Below are positions 55,617 to 64,000 of a DNA stretch of 64,000 nucleotides, in pieces; positions within the stretch are counted from its first letter, which is position 1; the number at the start of each line of letters is the position of its first letter. Under the pieces are notes generated by a model. That model was given only the letters and a program-made list of their open reading frames with translations. It searched no databases and was not told the origin of the DNA. A program made the position numbers and the translations under genes. Origin of the DNA: Tubiluchus corallicola (Eukaryota > Priapulida > Priapulimorpha > Priapulimorphida > Tubiluchidae); assembly GCA_030141605.1 (NCBI GenBank), contig JAQGDQ010000347.1, forward strand, positions 188,130 to 252,129, read 5' to 3'.

Positions 55617-56713
55617 CTAATGAGTGTGCTTTTCACGCTTGAAGCTACGCTTTATCCATACAGGTAAAATAATTGCACCTATGAAAAGGAATGGGTAGTA
55701 GCTGACAAATCTCCATACTATGGACATCAGGCTTGCAAACCCTTTAGGGATGAATATATTCATATATTCAAGGAAGATAACTTCTGAAAAACCTGCCCCT
55801 CCCGGAGTAGGTGCCACCATTGTCATAATCCACATCACCAGTTGCCGCGCAAAGATATGGGCGTGATCGTGCATAGAAAGAAGTAGCTGCTCTATGTTTT
55901 CATTTGTCCCAGCCAGCAGTGCGAGGATAAGAAAGTTCGCTACCCAGTAGCGGGATGTCCACGAGAAAAACGTAAAAATAAAATTTTTTATCCAAAACTT
56001 TAAAGGGCGGTGAGAAAGCTCCTCTGATGCTCTTATGATTTCGTCACCGGCATCTTTAGCTTTATCTCTCCATTTCCTAAGCATGGATAGCTTAAACAGT
56101 GTTAGAAGCAGTTTTTTTATTGCCCTGGGATTTATAAATAGCCCGTATCCAACAAGTGATATGATTACCAATTTCAACGCATAGCCTGCCATGGCAAAAT
56201 AGAAGTACTTATTGTGTAAAACAGAGGTTGTGCTTTCACCTCCTAACTGAAACAGGCCTACCCATCCCCCTAACCATAATATTATAGGGAACATGATAAT
56301 AAAATATAGCTCATCAAGAAAAAATGTGGCCAGTACAACAGCCGAACCTCGACCTATTGAGAGACCCTCTTTATAGAGAAACAGCAGAGCAACAGAAGTA
56401 CCACCTATTGCGGATGGGGTTACTGATGATGCAAATTCCCATAGTAGAGTAATTCTTAAGCATTGAAAAAGAGACAGTTTTTTATCGGACAGATAGTATA
56501 GCCTCAATATGTACCCATTTCCCGACATACCAACATCAAAACTGCAAGGAAAAGCCACATAATAGCCCACCATGAAAACTCAAAATCGAGTAGCGAAGGA
56601 GGGGTCTCTTCACGCAATATAATAAAAACACCAACAGCTATACCTATCAAAGCAGGTATAACTACCCTGCCCGGATGTACTTTGCCAACTATTTTATGCT
56701 GCCCCTTTGCCAT
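55617..56713 (-). pseudogene. Flippase-like (LPG synthase TM / UPF0104) membrane protein, frameshifted
   Basis: The first 66 codons (MAKGQHKIVGKVHPGRVVIP ... LFLAVLMLVCREMG) run to a stop at about 56504. The rest continues in another frame as YILRLYYLSDKKLS, LWEFASSVTPSAIGGTSVAL and TPGGAGFSEVIFLEYM. Joining them needs one base added at the CCC run near 56513-56516. The family (lysylphosphatidylglycerol synthetase-like, about 340 residues, eight or so helices) is clear in both halves. A single homopolymer indel and otherwise intact sequence suggest either a very recent break or a sequencing error. Confidence 0.85.
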
Positions 56714-57224
56714 ATTGTATTTTTCATTATGTTGCCAAAAAGTTAAGCTTGTAAAAGCTCAACTTTAAAATGCAATTTGCTTGTATTTTATCACTATAGC
56801 GTTACTTTACATTTATCAAAGAATATCTTAAGCTTATAGTATTACTACAAACAAATAGCAAATATGAATAAAAAAGTTGAATCTGTATTTTACAAAAGTC
56901 TTTTGCACACATTAGGGAGTTAAAATTTTAAAAAATTTTGATGAAAATCATAAAAAGATGAGTTTTACAAAAACCTTTCCAACATATACTTAAAGCAACT
57001 TCTTCTAAAAGAATTATAAATAAAGTGCCAATACAAGGCAAAGTGTGCACAGGTAATTATCTTTTAAAAAGCTAAAACCCAAAAGCAACCTGATTGCACT
57101 CACTGGCAAGGAATGTTTAAAAACAATCTAAAAAAATATAAGCAGGTGAAAAACGAAAATCAGTTACCTTTGCAAGGGTCTCATCCATTTTAAGAAATAC
57201 AAAAAGCAGAGTAAAATAGGTAGG
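56714..57224. other. AT-rich intergenic region upstream of rsmG
   Basis: About 510 bases between two divergent genes with no supported reading frame. It contains the rsmG promoter -7 box at 57165-57172. No clear promoter for the flippase-like gene on the minus strand was found, and no stable hairpin with a T-run was seen. Confidence 0.6.
57165..57172 (+). promoter_or_regulatory. rsmG promoter -7 box
   Basis: TACCTTTG, a perfect TAnnTTTG match, 52 bases upstream of the TTG start of rsmG. The same octamer precedes dxs on the opposite strand. Confidence 0.7.
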
Positions 57225-57860
57225 TTGAAAAAATCAGATATACAAATAATTATAAAATACTTTCCCCATTTAACACCTGAGCAGACAGAGCAGTTTTCTA
57301 TTATAGGAGAGTTATACAGGGTATGGAACGAAAAAATTAACGTTATATCACGAAAAGATATAGATAATATATATGTTCATCATGTACTACACTCACTTGC
57401 CATATCAAAAATTGTTGACTTTACTCCGGGCAGCATAGTACTAGACGTAGGAACAGGGGGTGGGTTTCCCGGTATTCCCCTGGCGATACTATATCCTGAT
57501 GTTAAATTTTTGCTTATTGATTCCATTAAGAAAAAAATAAAGGTTGTCAATGAGGTTACTGCCCGGCTGGAGCTAAATAATGTTGAAGGCAGGCAACAGA
57601 GAGTGCAGAAGATAACCGACAGATTTGATTTTATTATAAGTAGAGCAGTTACAGCGTTCCCAAAATTTGTGAACATGGTGAGGAAAAATATATCTCTAAC
57701 CCATAAAAATGCTATACCAAACGGTATATTATATTTAAAAGGAGGTATTTTTGAAGATGAGATAAGTCAGTACAAAAAAAGCATTGAAGTGTTTGATTTG
57801 TCAAGCCACTTTGATGAAGATTTTTTTAGAACAAAAAAGGTTATTTTTTTGCCATGCTGA
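57225..57860 (+). CDS. rsmG: 16S rRNA (guanine-527-N7)-methyltransferase
   Basis: Methylates G527 of 16S rRNA using S-adenosylmethionine. The 211 residues contain the SAM-binding motif VLDVGTGGGFPGIPLAI and FDFIISRAVTAFPKFV, both standard for RsmG/GidB. The frame opens with TTG preceded by AGGTAGG; no ATG gives a full-length protein, so TTG is the probable start. The stop lies 154 bases upstream of the priA start chosen here. Confidence 0.95.
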   Translation: MKKSDIQIIIKYFPHLTPEQTEQFSIIGELYRVWNEKINVISRKDIDNIYVHHVLHSLAISKIVDFTPGSIVLDVGTGGGFPGIPLAILYPDVKFLLIDSIKKKIKVVNEVTARLELNNVEGRQQRVQKITDRFDFIISRAVTAFPKFVNMVRKNISLTHKNAIPNGILYLKGGIFEDEISQYKKSIEVFDLSSHFDEDFFRTKKVIFLPC

Positions 57861-58014
57861 TTGCTATAAATGTTGTGTTAGTAAATATTTTGCCCCACCT
57901 TTACCACTCCCGGGGGTATGTATAGAAGCTAACTCCTTAACTTGTTATCTAATTGGGCTTAAAAGTCTCATTTTTATAATTTTAACTTTTTTACGCTTTT
58001 TAGTTGAATCTGAC

Positions 58015-60534
58015 ATGACTGAGTCCCACAAAAAAATAGAGGGTTGCTCTTTTGTAAACGTTATTTTACCACTCCCTTTGCGAAAAGCGCTTACTTATGA
58101 AATACCGGAAAAATATAGGAGAAAGTTGACTATCGGTATGCGTGTTATTGTTCAGCTTGGGAGAAGGAAATATTACTCCGCCATTGTGAGTGAACTTCAT
58201 AACATAAAGCCTTGTGAGTTTGACACAAAGCCAATCGAATCGGTACTTGATGAGAAGCCAATAGTGTCTGAAAAACAACTTGAGTTTTGGAGATGGATTT
58301 CTGCCTACTACCAATGCAGTGAAGGAGAGGTCCTAAAGGCAGCTCTACCCCCCGGCTTAAAATTAGAGAGTGATATACATATTGCTTGCAATACAAAATT
58401 TAGCAAACAAGAGTGTGACCAGTTTACTATACACGAAAATGCGCTGTATAACCTGGTGAGCAGTAAAAAGAGAGTCTCTGTACAGCAACTGAGCTCCTCC
58501 TTTAAAGCCACACCCGCCCTCCCTATTATTAAATCCTTACTATCCAAAGGGGCTATTCTAACAGAGGAGAACATCAAAGATGGTTACAAGCCAAGGTTAG
58601 AAACATGTGTGAGGCTCTCAAAGAAAATAAAAAGCGAAGCAGATATAAGCTCTACACTGGCATATCTCAAAAGAGCAAAAAAGCAACAACAACTGTTTAT
58701 CGCATTATCAAAACTGGCCGGCAAAGAGTTGAACGGGAAGGAGGGAGTAAGGAAAAAAGAACTTCTTGCCAGAAGCGGTGCCGGAGTATCATCCCTGTCC
58801 GGATTGGTGTCAAAAGGGGTTGTTGAAATTTTTGAAAGGGAGGTAGACCGACTGGAGGCATATAGTGGTGAAATAAGGGAAGCATCACAGCTATCACCGG
58901 CACAGGAGAAAGCATACAGCGAAATACGTACAGCATTCACAGCCAAATTGACAGTGCTGCTTCATGGAGTTACATCCAGTGGAAAGACAGAAATATACAT
59001 TAAGCTGATTAAGGAGTATATTAATAATGGCAAGCAAGTACTGTTTATGCTACCCGAGATTGGGCTGGCTTCCCAGATCATATCACGGTTAAGTCCGATC
59101 TTTGGTAATATTATAAACATATATCATTCAAAGCTTAGTAGCTCAGAACGCGTAGAGGTGTGGAATAAAATGCTCAATTTCAGGCACTCTAAAGAGAGTG
59201 AAATTTTCCCTGATCAACTTCAGTTAATAGTAGGAGCGCGCTCCTCCATCTTTTTACCATTCAAAAATCTGGGATTGATAATAGTTGACGAAGAGCATGA
59301 AAACAGCTATAAACAGTTTGATCCTGCACCTCGATATCATGCACGCGATGCTGCTATTATGCTGGCGTGCCAGACAGGTGCCAAGGTTCTTCTGGGAACG
59401 GCTACACCATCTATTGAATCCTATTTCAACGCACAGAGTGGTAAATACGGGTTTGTGCAACTACCCGAACGCTTCAAGAATATTAAAATGCCGGAGATCA
59501 TTACAGTAGATGTAAGGCGGGCATATCGTAAAAAATTAATGCGTTCCCATTTCACCCCTCCGCTATTTAAGGAGATCGAATATGCATTAAAGCAAAAAGA
59601 ACAGGTTATTTTATTCCAGAACAGGCGTGGTTTTGCGCCTTTTACCACATGCTTATCATGCGGGTGGATACCTCGTTGCAATAGCTGTAATGTCAGCCTC
59701 ACGTATCATAAGCGTAGCAATACACTCTCCTGTCACTATTGTAGTTACTCCGTGTCTTACCCCACAGAGTGCAGATCGTGTGGAGAGAGCTCATTAAGCA
59801 CCAAAGGCTTTGGAACGGAGAAGATTGAGAGCAAAATTGCTGCTATCTTCCCTAAAGCAAGAGTTGCCCGCATGGATATGGACACAACTAGGACCAAAAA
59901 TGCATACAACAGGATAATAGGCATGCTTGAGGCAAGAGAGGTCGACATCCTTATCGGAACACAGATGGTTACTAAGGGGCTAGATTTTGAGCATGTTAGT
60001 GTTGTTGGTATCCTGAATGCCGACAACATGTTAAACTTCCCCGATTTTAGAGCATATGAGCGAAGCTATCAGCTTATGGCACAGGTTAGTGGCAGAGCAG
60101 GGAGAAAGCATAGAAGAGGGAAGGTGATCATACAAACATCAGATCCGGGAAACAAAATCATTCTCCATGTAATGAATAACGACTACAGGTCAATGTATAA
60201 TGATCAAATTGCAGAGAGAGCATATTTCAAATATCCTCCCTTCTTCAGGCTCATTGGAATAACACTAAAGCACAAGAGTAAAGATAAGGTAGACAGCATA
60301 TCAGAGCTTACAGCAATGCTTTTACGTAAAAAGTTTAATAATCGAGTTTTAGGACCAGAGTATCCGGCTGTCAATCGCATACAGGCATTATATCTAAAAA
60401 AAATCTGGCTTAAGCTGGAACGTAGCACATCAATGTCTGATGCAAAAAAGCATTTGCAAGACATTTTACATAAAGTAAAAGAGGTAGATGGAAATAAAGC
60501 GGTACAAGTTATTATTGATGTTGACTCAATGTAG
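58015..60534 (+). CDS. priA: Primosomal replication restart helicase PriA
   Basis: A 3'-5' DNA helicase that reloads the replisome at stalled forks. I choose the ATG at 58015 (MTESHKKIEGCSFVNVILPL; 839 residues); a longer frame upstream overlaps rsmG and has no PriA homology. Features are the N-terminal 3'-end-binding domain (LPLPLRKALTYEIPE), Walker A HGVTSSGKTEIYIKLI, DEEH box IIVDEEHENSYKQ, the zinc-binding cysteine pairs CLSCGWIPRCNSC and CHYCSYSVSYPTECRSC, and helicase motifs GTQMVTKGLDFEHV and AQVSGRAGRKHRRG. Confidence 0.96.
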   Translation: MTESHKKIEGCSFVNVILPLPLRKALTYEIPEKYRRKLTIGMRVIVQLGRRKYYSAIVSELHNIKPCEFDTKPIESVLDEKPIVSEKQLEFWRWISAYYQCSEGEVLKAALPPGLKLESDIHIACNTKFSKQECDQFTIHENALYNLVSSKKRVSVQQLSSSFKATPALPIIKSLLSKGAILTEENIKDGYKPRLETCVRLSKKIKSEADISSTLAYLKRAKKQQQLFIALSKLAGKELNGKEGVRKKELLARSGAGVSSLSGLVSKGVVEIFEREVDRLEAYSGEIREASQLSPAQEKAYSEIRTAFTAKLTVLLHGVTSSGKTEIYIKLIKEYINNGKQVLFMLPEIGLASQIISRLSPIFGNIINIYHSKLSSSERVEVWNKMLNFRHSKESEIFPDQLQLIVGARSSIFLPFKNLGLIIVDEEHENSYKQFDPAPRYHARDAAIMLACQTGAKVLLGTATPSIESYFNAQSGKYGFVQLPERFKNIKMPEIITVDVRRAYRKKLMRSHFTPPLFKEIEYALKQKEQVILFQNRRGFAPFTTCLSCGWIPRCNSCNVSLTYHKRSNTLSCHYCSYSVSYPTECRSCGESSLSTKGFGTEKIESKIAAIFPKARVARMDMDTTRTKNAYNRIIGMLEAREVDILIGTQMVTKGLDFEHVSVVGILNADNMLNFPDFRAYERSYQLMAQVSGRAGRKHRRGKVIIQTSDPGNKIILHVMNNDYRSMYNDQIAERAYFKYPPFFRLIGITLKHKSKDKVDSISELTAMLLRKKFNNRVLGPEYPAVNRIQALYLKKIWLKLERSTSMSDAKKHLQDILHKVKEVDGNKAVQVIIDVDSM

Positions 60535-60575
60535 ATACAAAGCTATTATGATACCTTTGCTACAAAGCATACTCT

Positions 60576-60668
60576 TTATTTATACTTTTTGCCAGGGGGT
60601 GCTTTCAAAATTACAACCCCATTGTAAAACTCATTTACATCGGTAATCTGTAACTCCTCACCAGGTTT
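60576..60668 (-). other. Coding-like orphan tail, possible gene remnant
   Basis: On the minus strand a frame reads KPGEELQITDVNEFYNG then VVILKAPPGKKYK and a stop, with protein-like composition but no start codon (a stop precedes it). It lies just past the stop of the phosphoesterase gene and loosely resembles that protein's own end (YYDGFTLVKTGKKVSK). It may be a frameshifted C-terminus or the tail of a lost paralogue. Confidence 0.3.
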
Positions 60669-60672
60669 TTAC

Positions 60673-61956
60673 TCAATGGGAAATACCTTCTAGTTTTTCC
60701 GGGTTGTAGTCCACAATTTTACTCACCTTTTTGCCCGTTTTTACTAAGGTAAAGCCGTCATAATATTTTCCTTCTCGTGTATAAGCGTTGAAGTTTAAAG
60801 AATCAGCAGATATGTTTATTACCTGGTACATTTGTGTATCAAAAGCCACTCTGTCCATCTTATTGTTCAGGCGAACACTATATGATTTAGGAGAACCATG
60901 TGTAACAACATAAACCGGCCCCTGCTCCCCCTTATAAGTTGCATTTTTGATGTAAGCTGCTCTCCCATAAGCATGATCATGTCCTTGCAAAACCAAATCT
61001 ACACGATACTTCTCAAATATAGGTTTAAAAAAGAGGCGCATAAATAGGTTGTTACGTCCTGGAGAGGTTGAGTATATCGGGTGATGCATCAATACAATAT
61101 TCCACTGCTGCCTACTCTCTGTCATTACCTTTTTCAACCACTTCATCTGTCTACGATAAGAAAAGAGTCCCTGTAGTCCTCCGCTATCAATACTAATAAT
61201 ACGTGTATTCATGTAGTCCCAGTAGCACACACTTCCTTTAAAGTTTTTAGGCCCATTATTGGGGAAAGGAAAATGTGCTGTCCAGCGGGAAGCAATGGTT
61301 TTTACAACAGCTTTTCGATACTCATGGTTGCCTGGTGTAGCAATTACGGGAACAGTGGCAAAAATATCTTCTCCCGAGTCAAACCATTGCTTCCAGTAAC
61401 GATCCAGTGGGCGCTCGATAAGATCACCTCCAAAAGCCCAAAAATCTGCTTCTGGAATACTCCTATACGCTTTGTCAAACAGGCCAGATGAGACACCCCC
61501 TACAGTGTCCTGAATATCTCCAAAATAAACAAATGAAAAACACTTTCTATCCTGTTTGGGTATAACTGAATGGTACCATTTAGACCAGCAGTGATCTCTT
61601 CCAACTCTGTACTGAAGAGGGGTCCCCGGCTTAAGTCCACTCATTATTGCTCTAAAGTAAGCCGCAGAGCCACCATCAGTGGTAACTTCAATTCTCCCTG
61701 CATGCGATGTTATAGTATCACCACCGTTGGCATTTACATATTGTACAAAAGCATATTTCCACGTGGTGTCACACTGCCAAGTAACTACTCTGGTAGAGGG
61801 GGAAGGGTCTACAAGGCTAAGTAGAACACGTCCCGGCTCTGACGATGGCCGGTATGAAAGCTCGGGAGGGTTATAAAACCAACTGTCCCACTGTATTGCA
61901 ACAAAACCAGCGACCAAAATAATAAAGCTCAGCAGGTATATCCACTTTTTTTTCAT
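60673..61956 (-). CDS. Purple-acid-phosphatase-like metallophosphoesterase
   Basis: A 427-residue membrane-anchored or secreted phosphoesterase. An N-terminal hydrophobic segment (IYLLSFIILVAGFVAIQW) is followed by a fibronectin-like PAP N-domain (about 40-125) and the dinuclear metal site in order: VYFGDIQDT, FGGDLIERP, ATPGNHEYR, VLMHHPIYS and LQGHDHAYGR. The substrate is not known. It converges on priA. The 3' flank holds a coding-like remnant (60576-60668), so the C-terminus could once have been longer. Confidence 0.9.
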   Translation of the reverse strand: MKKKWIYLLSFIILVAGFVAIQWDSWFYNPPELSYRPSSEPGRVLLSLVDPSPSTRVVTWQCDTTWKYAFVQYVNANGGDTITSHAGRIEVTTDGGSAAYFRAIMSGLKPGTPLQYRVGRDHCWSKWYHSVIPKQDRKCFSFVYFGDIQDTVGGVSSGLFDKAYRSIPEADFWAFGGDLIERPLDRYWKQWFDSGEDIFATVPVIATPGNHEYRKAVVKTIASRWTAHFPFPNNGPKNFKGSVCYWDYMNTRIISIDSGGLQGLFSYRRQMKWLKKVMTESRQQWNIVLMHHPIYSTSPGRNNLFMRLFFKPIFEKYRVDLVLQGHDHAYGRAAYIKNATYKGEQGPVYVVTHGSPKSYSVRLNNKMDRVAFDTQMYQVINISADSLNFNAYTREGKYYDGFTLVKTGKKVSKIVDYNPEKLEGISH

Positions 61957-61986
61957 TGCCTCCCATTAATAAAAATCTTCATATGC

Positions 61987-62062
61987 ATCAGTAAGCTGCA
62001 ATTTTTTATCAAATTTCTCCTCAATCTGAACCAAAATAATCTTTCACTTTACAAAGATCTCA
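61987..62062 (+). repeat. Dispersed intergenic repeat, copy A
   Basis: Begins ATCAGTAAGCT, then CAAATTTCTCCTCAATCTGA and ends CAAAGATCTCA. Parts of it recur in copy B (55537-55594) and copy C (44702-44751). It lies upstream of the phosphoesterase gene, in an otherwise empty gap. Confidence 0.55.
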
Positions 62063-62185
62063 GATTGCATGTTAATTGGCAGCATACACCTTTATCTATC
62101 TAAGAATCCTATTGCAAATATCTACAACCTACATTTTTCCTCTCTAGGAAAAAGCCGGATGGATATGGGTAGCTTAATACATATT

Positions 62186-62830
62186 TCAGGCCGTGCTGTT
62201 CCTCCTTGTTCGATAAAGATTATAAAGGTGATCAAGAGAGCGTCGATAGAATATCAGAATTACAAAAACACCAACAGAAATTGCGGAGTCGGCAATGTTA
62301 AAAACAGGCCTGAAAAAGATAAATGAATCACCACCCACATAGGGTATCCAGCTAGGGTAGTACCCCTTTATAAGAGGGAAATAGAACATATCCACTACCC
62401 GTCCTTTCAAAAACGCTCCATATCCACCACCTTCAGGAAACAGAGTTGCTACCTGCGTGGAGCTATCACTGAAAATAAGTCCGTAGAATGCACTATCTAT
62501 TATATTTCCAACTGCCCCCGCAAGAATCAGGGATATTGATAATATAAGTCCAAGTGGCACATCGCCCCTTTTACAAAATCTAATAAGATAATAAGATATT
62601 ACAATAACCGCAGCAACACGAAAAATACTTAAAAAATATTTTCCATAATCACCTGCAAACTCATAGCCAAATGCCATGCCATTATTCTCAACAAAATGGA
62701 TTATGAACCAATTTCCCCAAACAGGTATCTCTTCACCCAATACCATATTGGTTTTCACCCAATATTTAAGAGCCTGATCAGCAATAACTATAAACAGTAT
62801 GACTAAAACAGAACTTAAACTTTTACGCAT
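62186..62830 (-). CDS. lspA: Lipoprotein signal peptidase (signal peptidase II)
   Basis: Removes signal peptides of lipoproteins in the inner membrane. From MRKSLSSVLVILFIVIADQA it has 214 residues with four helices; the extension to 62863 adds a hydrophilic head and is unlikely. The catalytic aspartates are in GAVGNIIDSAFYG and PVFNIADSAISVG, and the conserved FVENNGMAFG block is present. A 40-50-residue insertion between the two aspartate motifs (FSDSSTQVATLFPEGGGYGA) is characteristic of Bacteroidota LspA. It belongs to the ileS-dksA-lspA cluster. Confidence 0.96.
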   Translation of the reverse strand: MRKSLSSVLVILFIVIADQALKYWVKTNMVLGEEIPVWGNWFIIHFVENNGMAFGYEFAGDYGKYFLSIFRVAAVIVISYYLIRFCKRGDVPLGLILSISLILAGAVGNIIDSAFYGLIFSDSSTQVATLFPEGGGYGAFLKGRVVDMFYFPLIKGYYPSWIPYVGGDSFIFFRPVFNIADSAISVGVFVILIFYRRSLDHLYNLYRTRRNSTA

Positions 62831-62933
62831 ATATAAATCTTTTCCCGGGATTCTATAACTCACAAAAACTTAACAAGCGACGTAACTCTAATCATTTAGT
62901 CGACAATACTATGTTTATGAAAAATGACAAACA

Positions 62934-63311
62934 CTATCTTTGCCTATTCTTAGCATCAATACTAAGAGTTGCATGTGGAACAGCCCGCAAACGCTCTTTT
63001 GAGATAAGCTTACCCGTCTCGCGACAAACCCCATAAGTTTTATTCTCTATTCGTACTAAAGCCGCTTCAAGGTGCTGGATAAATTTGAGCTGTCGTTGCG
63101 CCAGTTTTCCTGCCTCCTCTTTTGAAAGGGTTGATGCTCCCTCTTCCAAAACCTTGAATGTAGGAGAGGTATCCTGCGTGTCATTACCATCACCATGAGT
63201 AATGGCATTATGGTACAACTCATAATCCTTTCTGGCTTTGTCCAGCTTTGCATTAATAATATTTTTAAATTCATCCAGTTCCTGATCGCTATATTTATTT
63301 TTATCTGTCAT
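62934..63311 (-). CDS. DksA/TraR-family RNA-polymerase-binding protein
   Basis: A 125-residue DksA/TraR-like protein: an N-terminal coiled coil (about 10-90) and the C-terminal GVCRETGKLISKERLRAVPHA block that corresponds to the zinc-finger region. Only one cysteine of the usual four remains, which is also typical of Bacteroidota homologues. It would act in the RNA polymerase secondary channel to tune stringent-type regulation. It lies between ileS and lspA, an arrangement common in the phylum, with gaps of 45 and about 100 bases. Confidence 0.9.
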   Translation of the reverse strand: MTDKNKYSDQELDEFKNIINAKLDKARKDYELYHNAITHGDGNDTQDTSPTFKVLEEGASTLSKEEAGKLAQRQLKFIQHLEAALVRIENKTYGVCRETGKLISKERLRAVPHATLSIDAKNRQR

Positions 63312-63356
63312 GAGTAGTTTACTTTATTTATTTCCATGCGCCACAATATACGCATA

Positions 63357-64000
63357 TTAGTTTAATACTCTCTCCACCTGTATGTAAGTTTTAACTCCCC
63401 TCTCAATTTCAACAAGCTTTGCATTTTCTTCTGATAATCCATTTATCAGAACTACGCTTGACGCAAGGGTTTGTGCTCCTATGTAATCACTATGTTTTTT
63501 CACAGCCTCATTTATGGCAGCATGCCTTTCTATGCGCAGAGTAATTTTATCTGTTACATCAAAGTCGTTCTCCTTCCTCAAGTTCTGAATCCTATTTATA
63601 AACTCACGAGCAATTCCCTCTTGCTTAAGCTCCTCTGTAATATTTACATCAAGGGCAACTGTCAGCATTCCATCGTTTGCAACCATCCATCCAGGAATAT
63701 CCTCCGATACTATATTAACATCTTCCAGCAATAGTTTCACCTTTTCTCCATCTATATCTATTTCAAAGCTTTGTTTGCTCTCAAACTCACAAATATCATC
63801 TTGTGACATCTGCCCTATAGCCATTGCAATACCCTTCATTATTTTACCATGCTTGGGGCCTAAAGCTTTAAAATTGGGTTTGATCTTTTTCTTAACTATG
63901 CCAGAGGTGTCAGAGATATACTCCACCTCCTTAATATTTACCTCAGCCATAATAATGTCTTTTACAGCATCAAGCTGCTTTTTATAGTGAGGATCTGATA
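63357..64000 (-). CDS. ileS: Isoleucyl-tRNA synthetase, C-terminal part (5' end outside window)
   Basis: The frame is open to the right edge. The visible residues (about 214) are the C-terminal anticodon-binding region of the class Ia enzyme: DAVKDIIMAEVNIKEVEYI, KPNFKALGPKHGKIMKGIA, VALDVNITEELKQEGIARE and FINRIQNLRKENDFDVTDKI. An internal methionine at 63950 is not the true start. It is the first gene of the ileS-dksA-lspA cluster. Confidence 0.96.
   Translation of the reverse strand, partial: SDPHYKKQLDAVKDIIMAEVNIKEVEYISDTSGIVKKKIKPNFKALGPKHGKIMKGIAMAIGQMSQDDICEFESKQSFEIDIDGEKVKLLLEDVNIVSEDIPGWMVANDGMLTVALDVNITEELKQEGIAREFINRIQNLRKENDFDVTDKITLRIERHAAINEAVKKHSDYIGAQTLASSVVLINGLSEENAKLVEIERGVKTYIQVERVLN

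Noticed and set aside
57784-58014. N-terminal extension of PriA
   Set aside because: Overlaps rsmG in another frame and shows no PriA similarity; the ATG at 58015 starts the conserved domain.
60552-60559. TACCTTTG box on the plus strand after priA
   Set aside because: The next gene is on the opposite strand and converges; nothing to transcribe.
62935-62942. Perfect TATCTTTG box on the plus strand
   Set aside because: It overlaps the stop codon of the DksA-like gene, and no plus-strand gene follows; a chance match, although 14 bases are identical to the protease promoter area.
1-64000. CRISPR arrays, rRNA genes, prophage structural genes, toxin genes
   Set aside because: No regularly spaced repeats, rRNA segments, phage morphogenesis or toxin motifs were seen on either strand.

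Overview
The window is a piece of a Bacteroidota chromosome, most likely from the Bacteroidales/Marinilabiliales part of the phylum. The evidence is a SusC/SusD pair, type IX secretion (T9SS) C-terminal sorting domains on two secreted enzymes, a PorE-like T9SS protein, a type-3 (eukaryote-like) prolyl-tRNA synthetase, and promoters with the Bacteroidota -7 box TAnnTTTG. No genus can be named from sequence alone.

Region 1 (1-24391, all genes on the minus strand) is a polysaccharide utilisation locus. Transcription runs right to left. The core operon is susC (6927-10010), susD, a DUF3823 lipoprotein, a GH99-like endo-alpha-mannanase, a GH92 alpha-mannosidase and a second GH99-like gene cut by the window edge. 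Upstream lie another GH92 (10815-13097) and an unusual membrane-spanning regulator (13470-16073) with a lectin-like domain, a kelch-like propeller, one membrane helix and a SARP-like DNA-binding end. Next come manA, a ROK sugar kinase and a LacI-family repressor, which form the mannose entry route into glycolysis and carry two matching palindromic operators. An S1 sulfatase, a metallophosphoesterase and a truncated T9SS-type sulfatase follow. Together these suggest a (possibly sulfated) alpha-mannan as substrate.

Region 2 (24395-26388) is a scar. A decayed IS3-family element with about 70-bp inverted repeats and no visible target duplication separates a sulfatase that has lost its catalytic N-terminus from a fragment of a dead tyrosine recombinase. 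A terminator and tRNA-Arg(CCG) follow. It reads as the eroded edge of a former tRNA-linked island, rearranged at the IS.

Region 3 (26389-64000) is mostly core chromosome: a T9SS serine protease, tilS, proS, two secreted hydrolases, dxs, an OmpA-like lipoprotein, a fructosamine kinase with a small tyrosine phosphatase, a MATE pump, a K+-dependent membrane pyrophosphatase and an EamA transporter. A frameshifted IS4-type element then precedes a tldD/tldE pair, the purM-prfA-pyrF cluster, porE, a YgjP-type metallopeptidase, a frameshifted flippase-like gene, rsmG-priA, a purple-acid-phosphatase-like enzyme and the lspA-dksA-ileS cluster, with ileS leaving the window. Several genes have recognisable TAnnTTTG promoters, and a small degenerate repeat recurs in three intergenic gaps.
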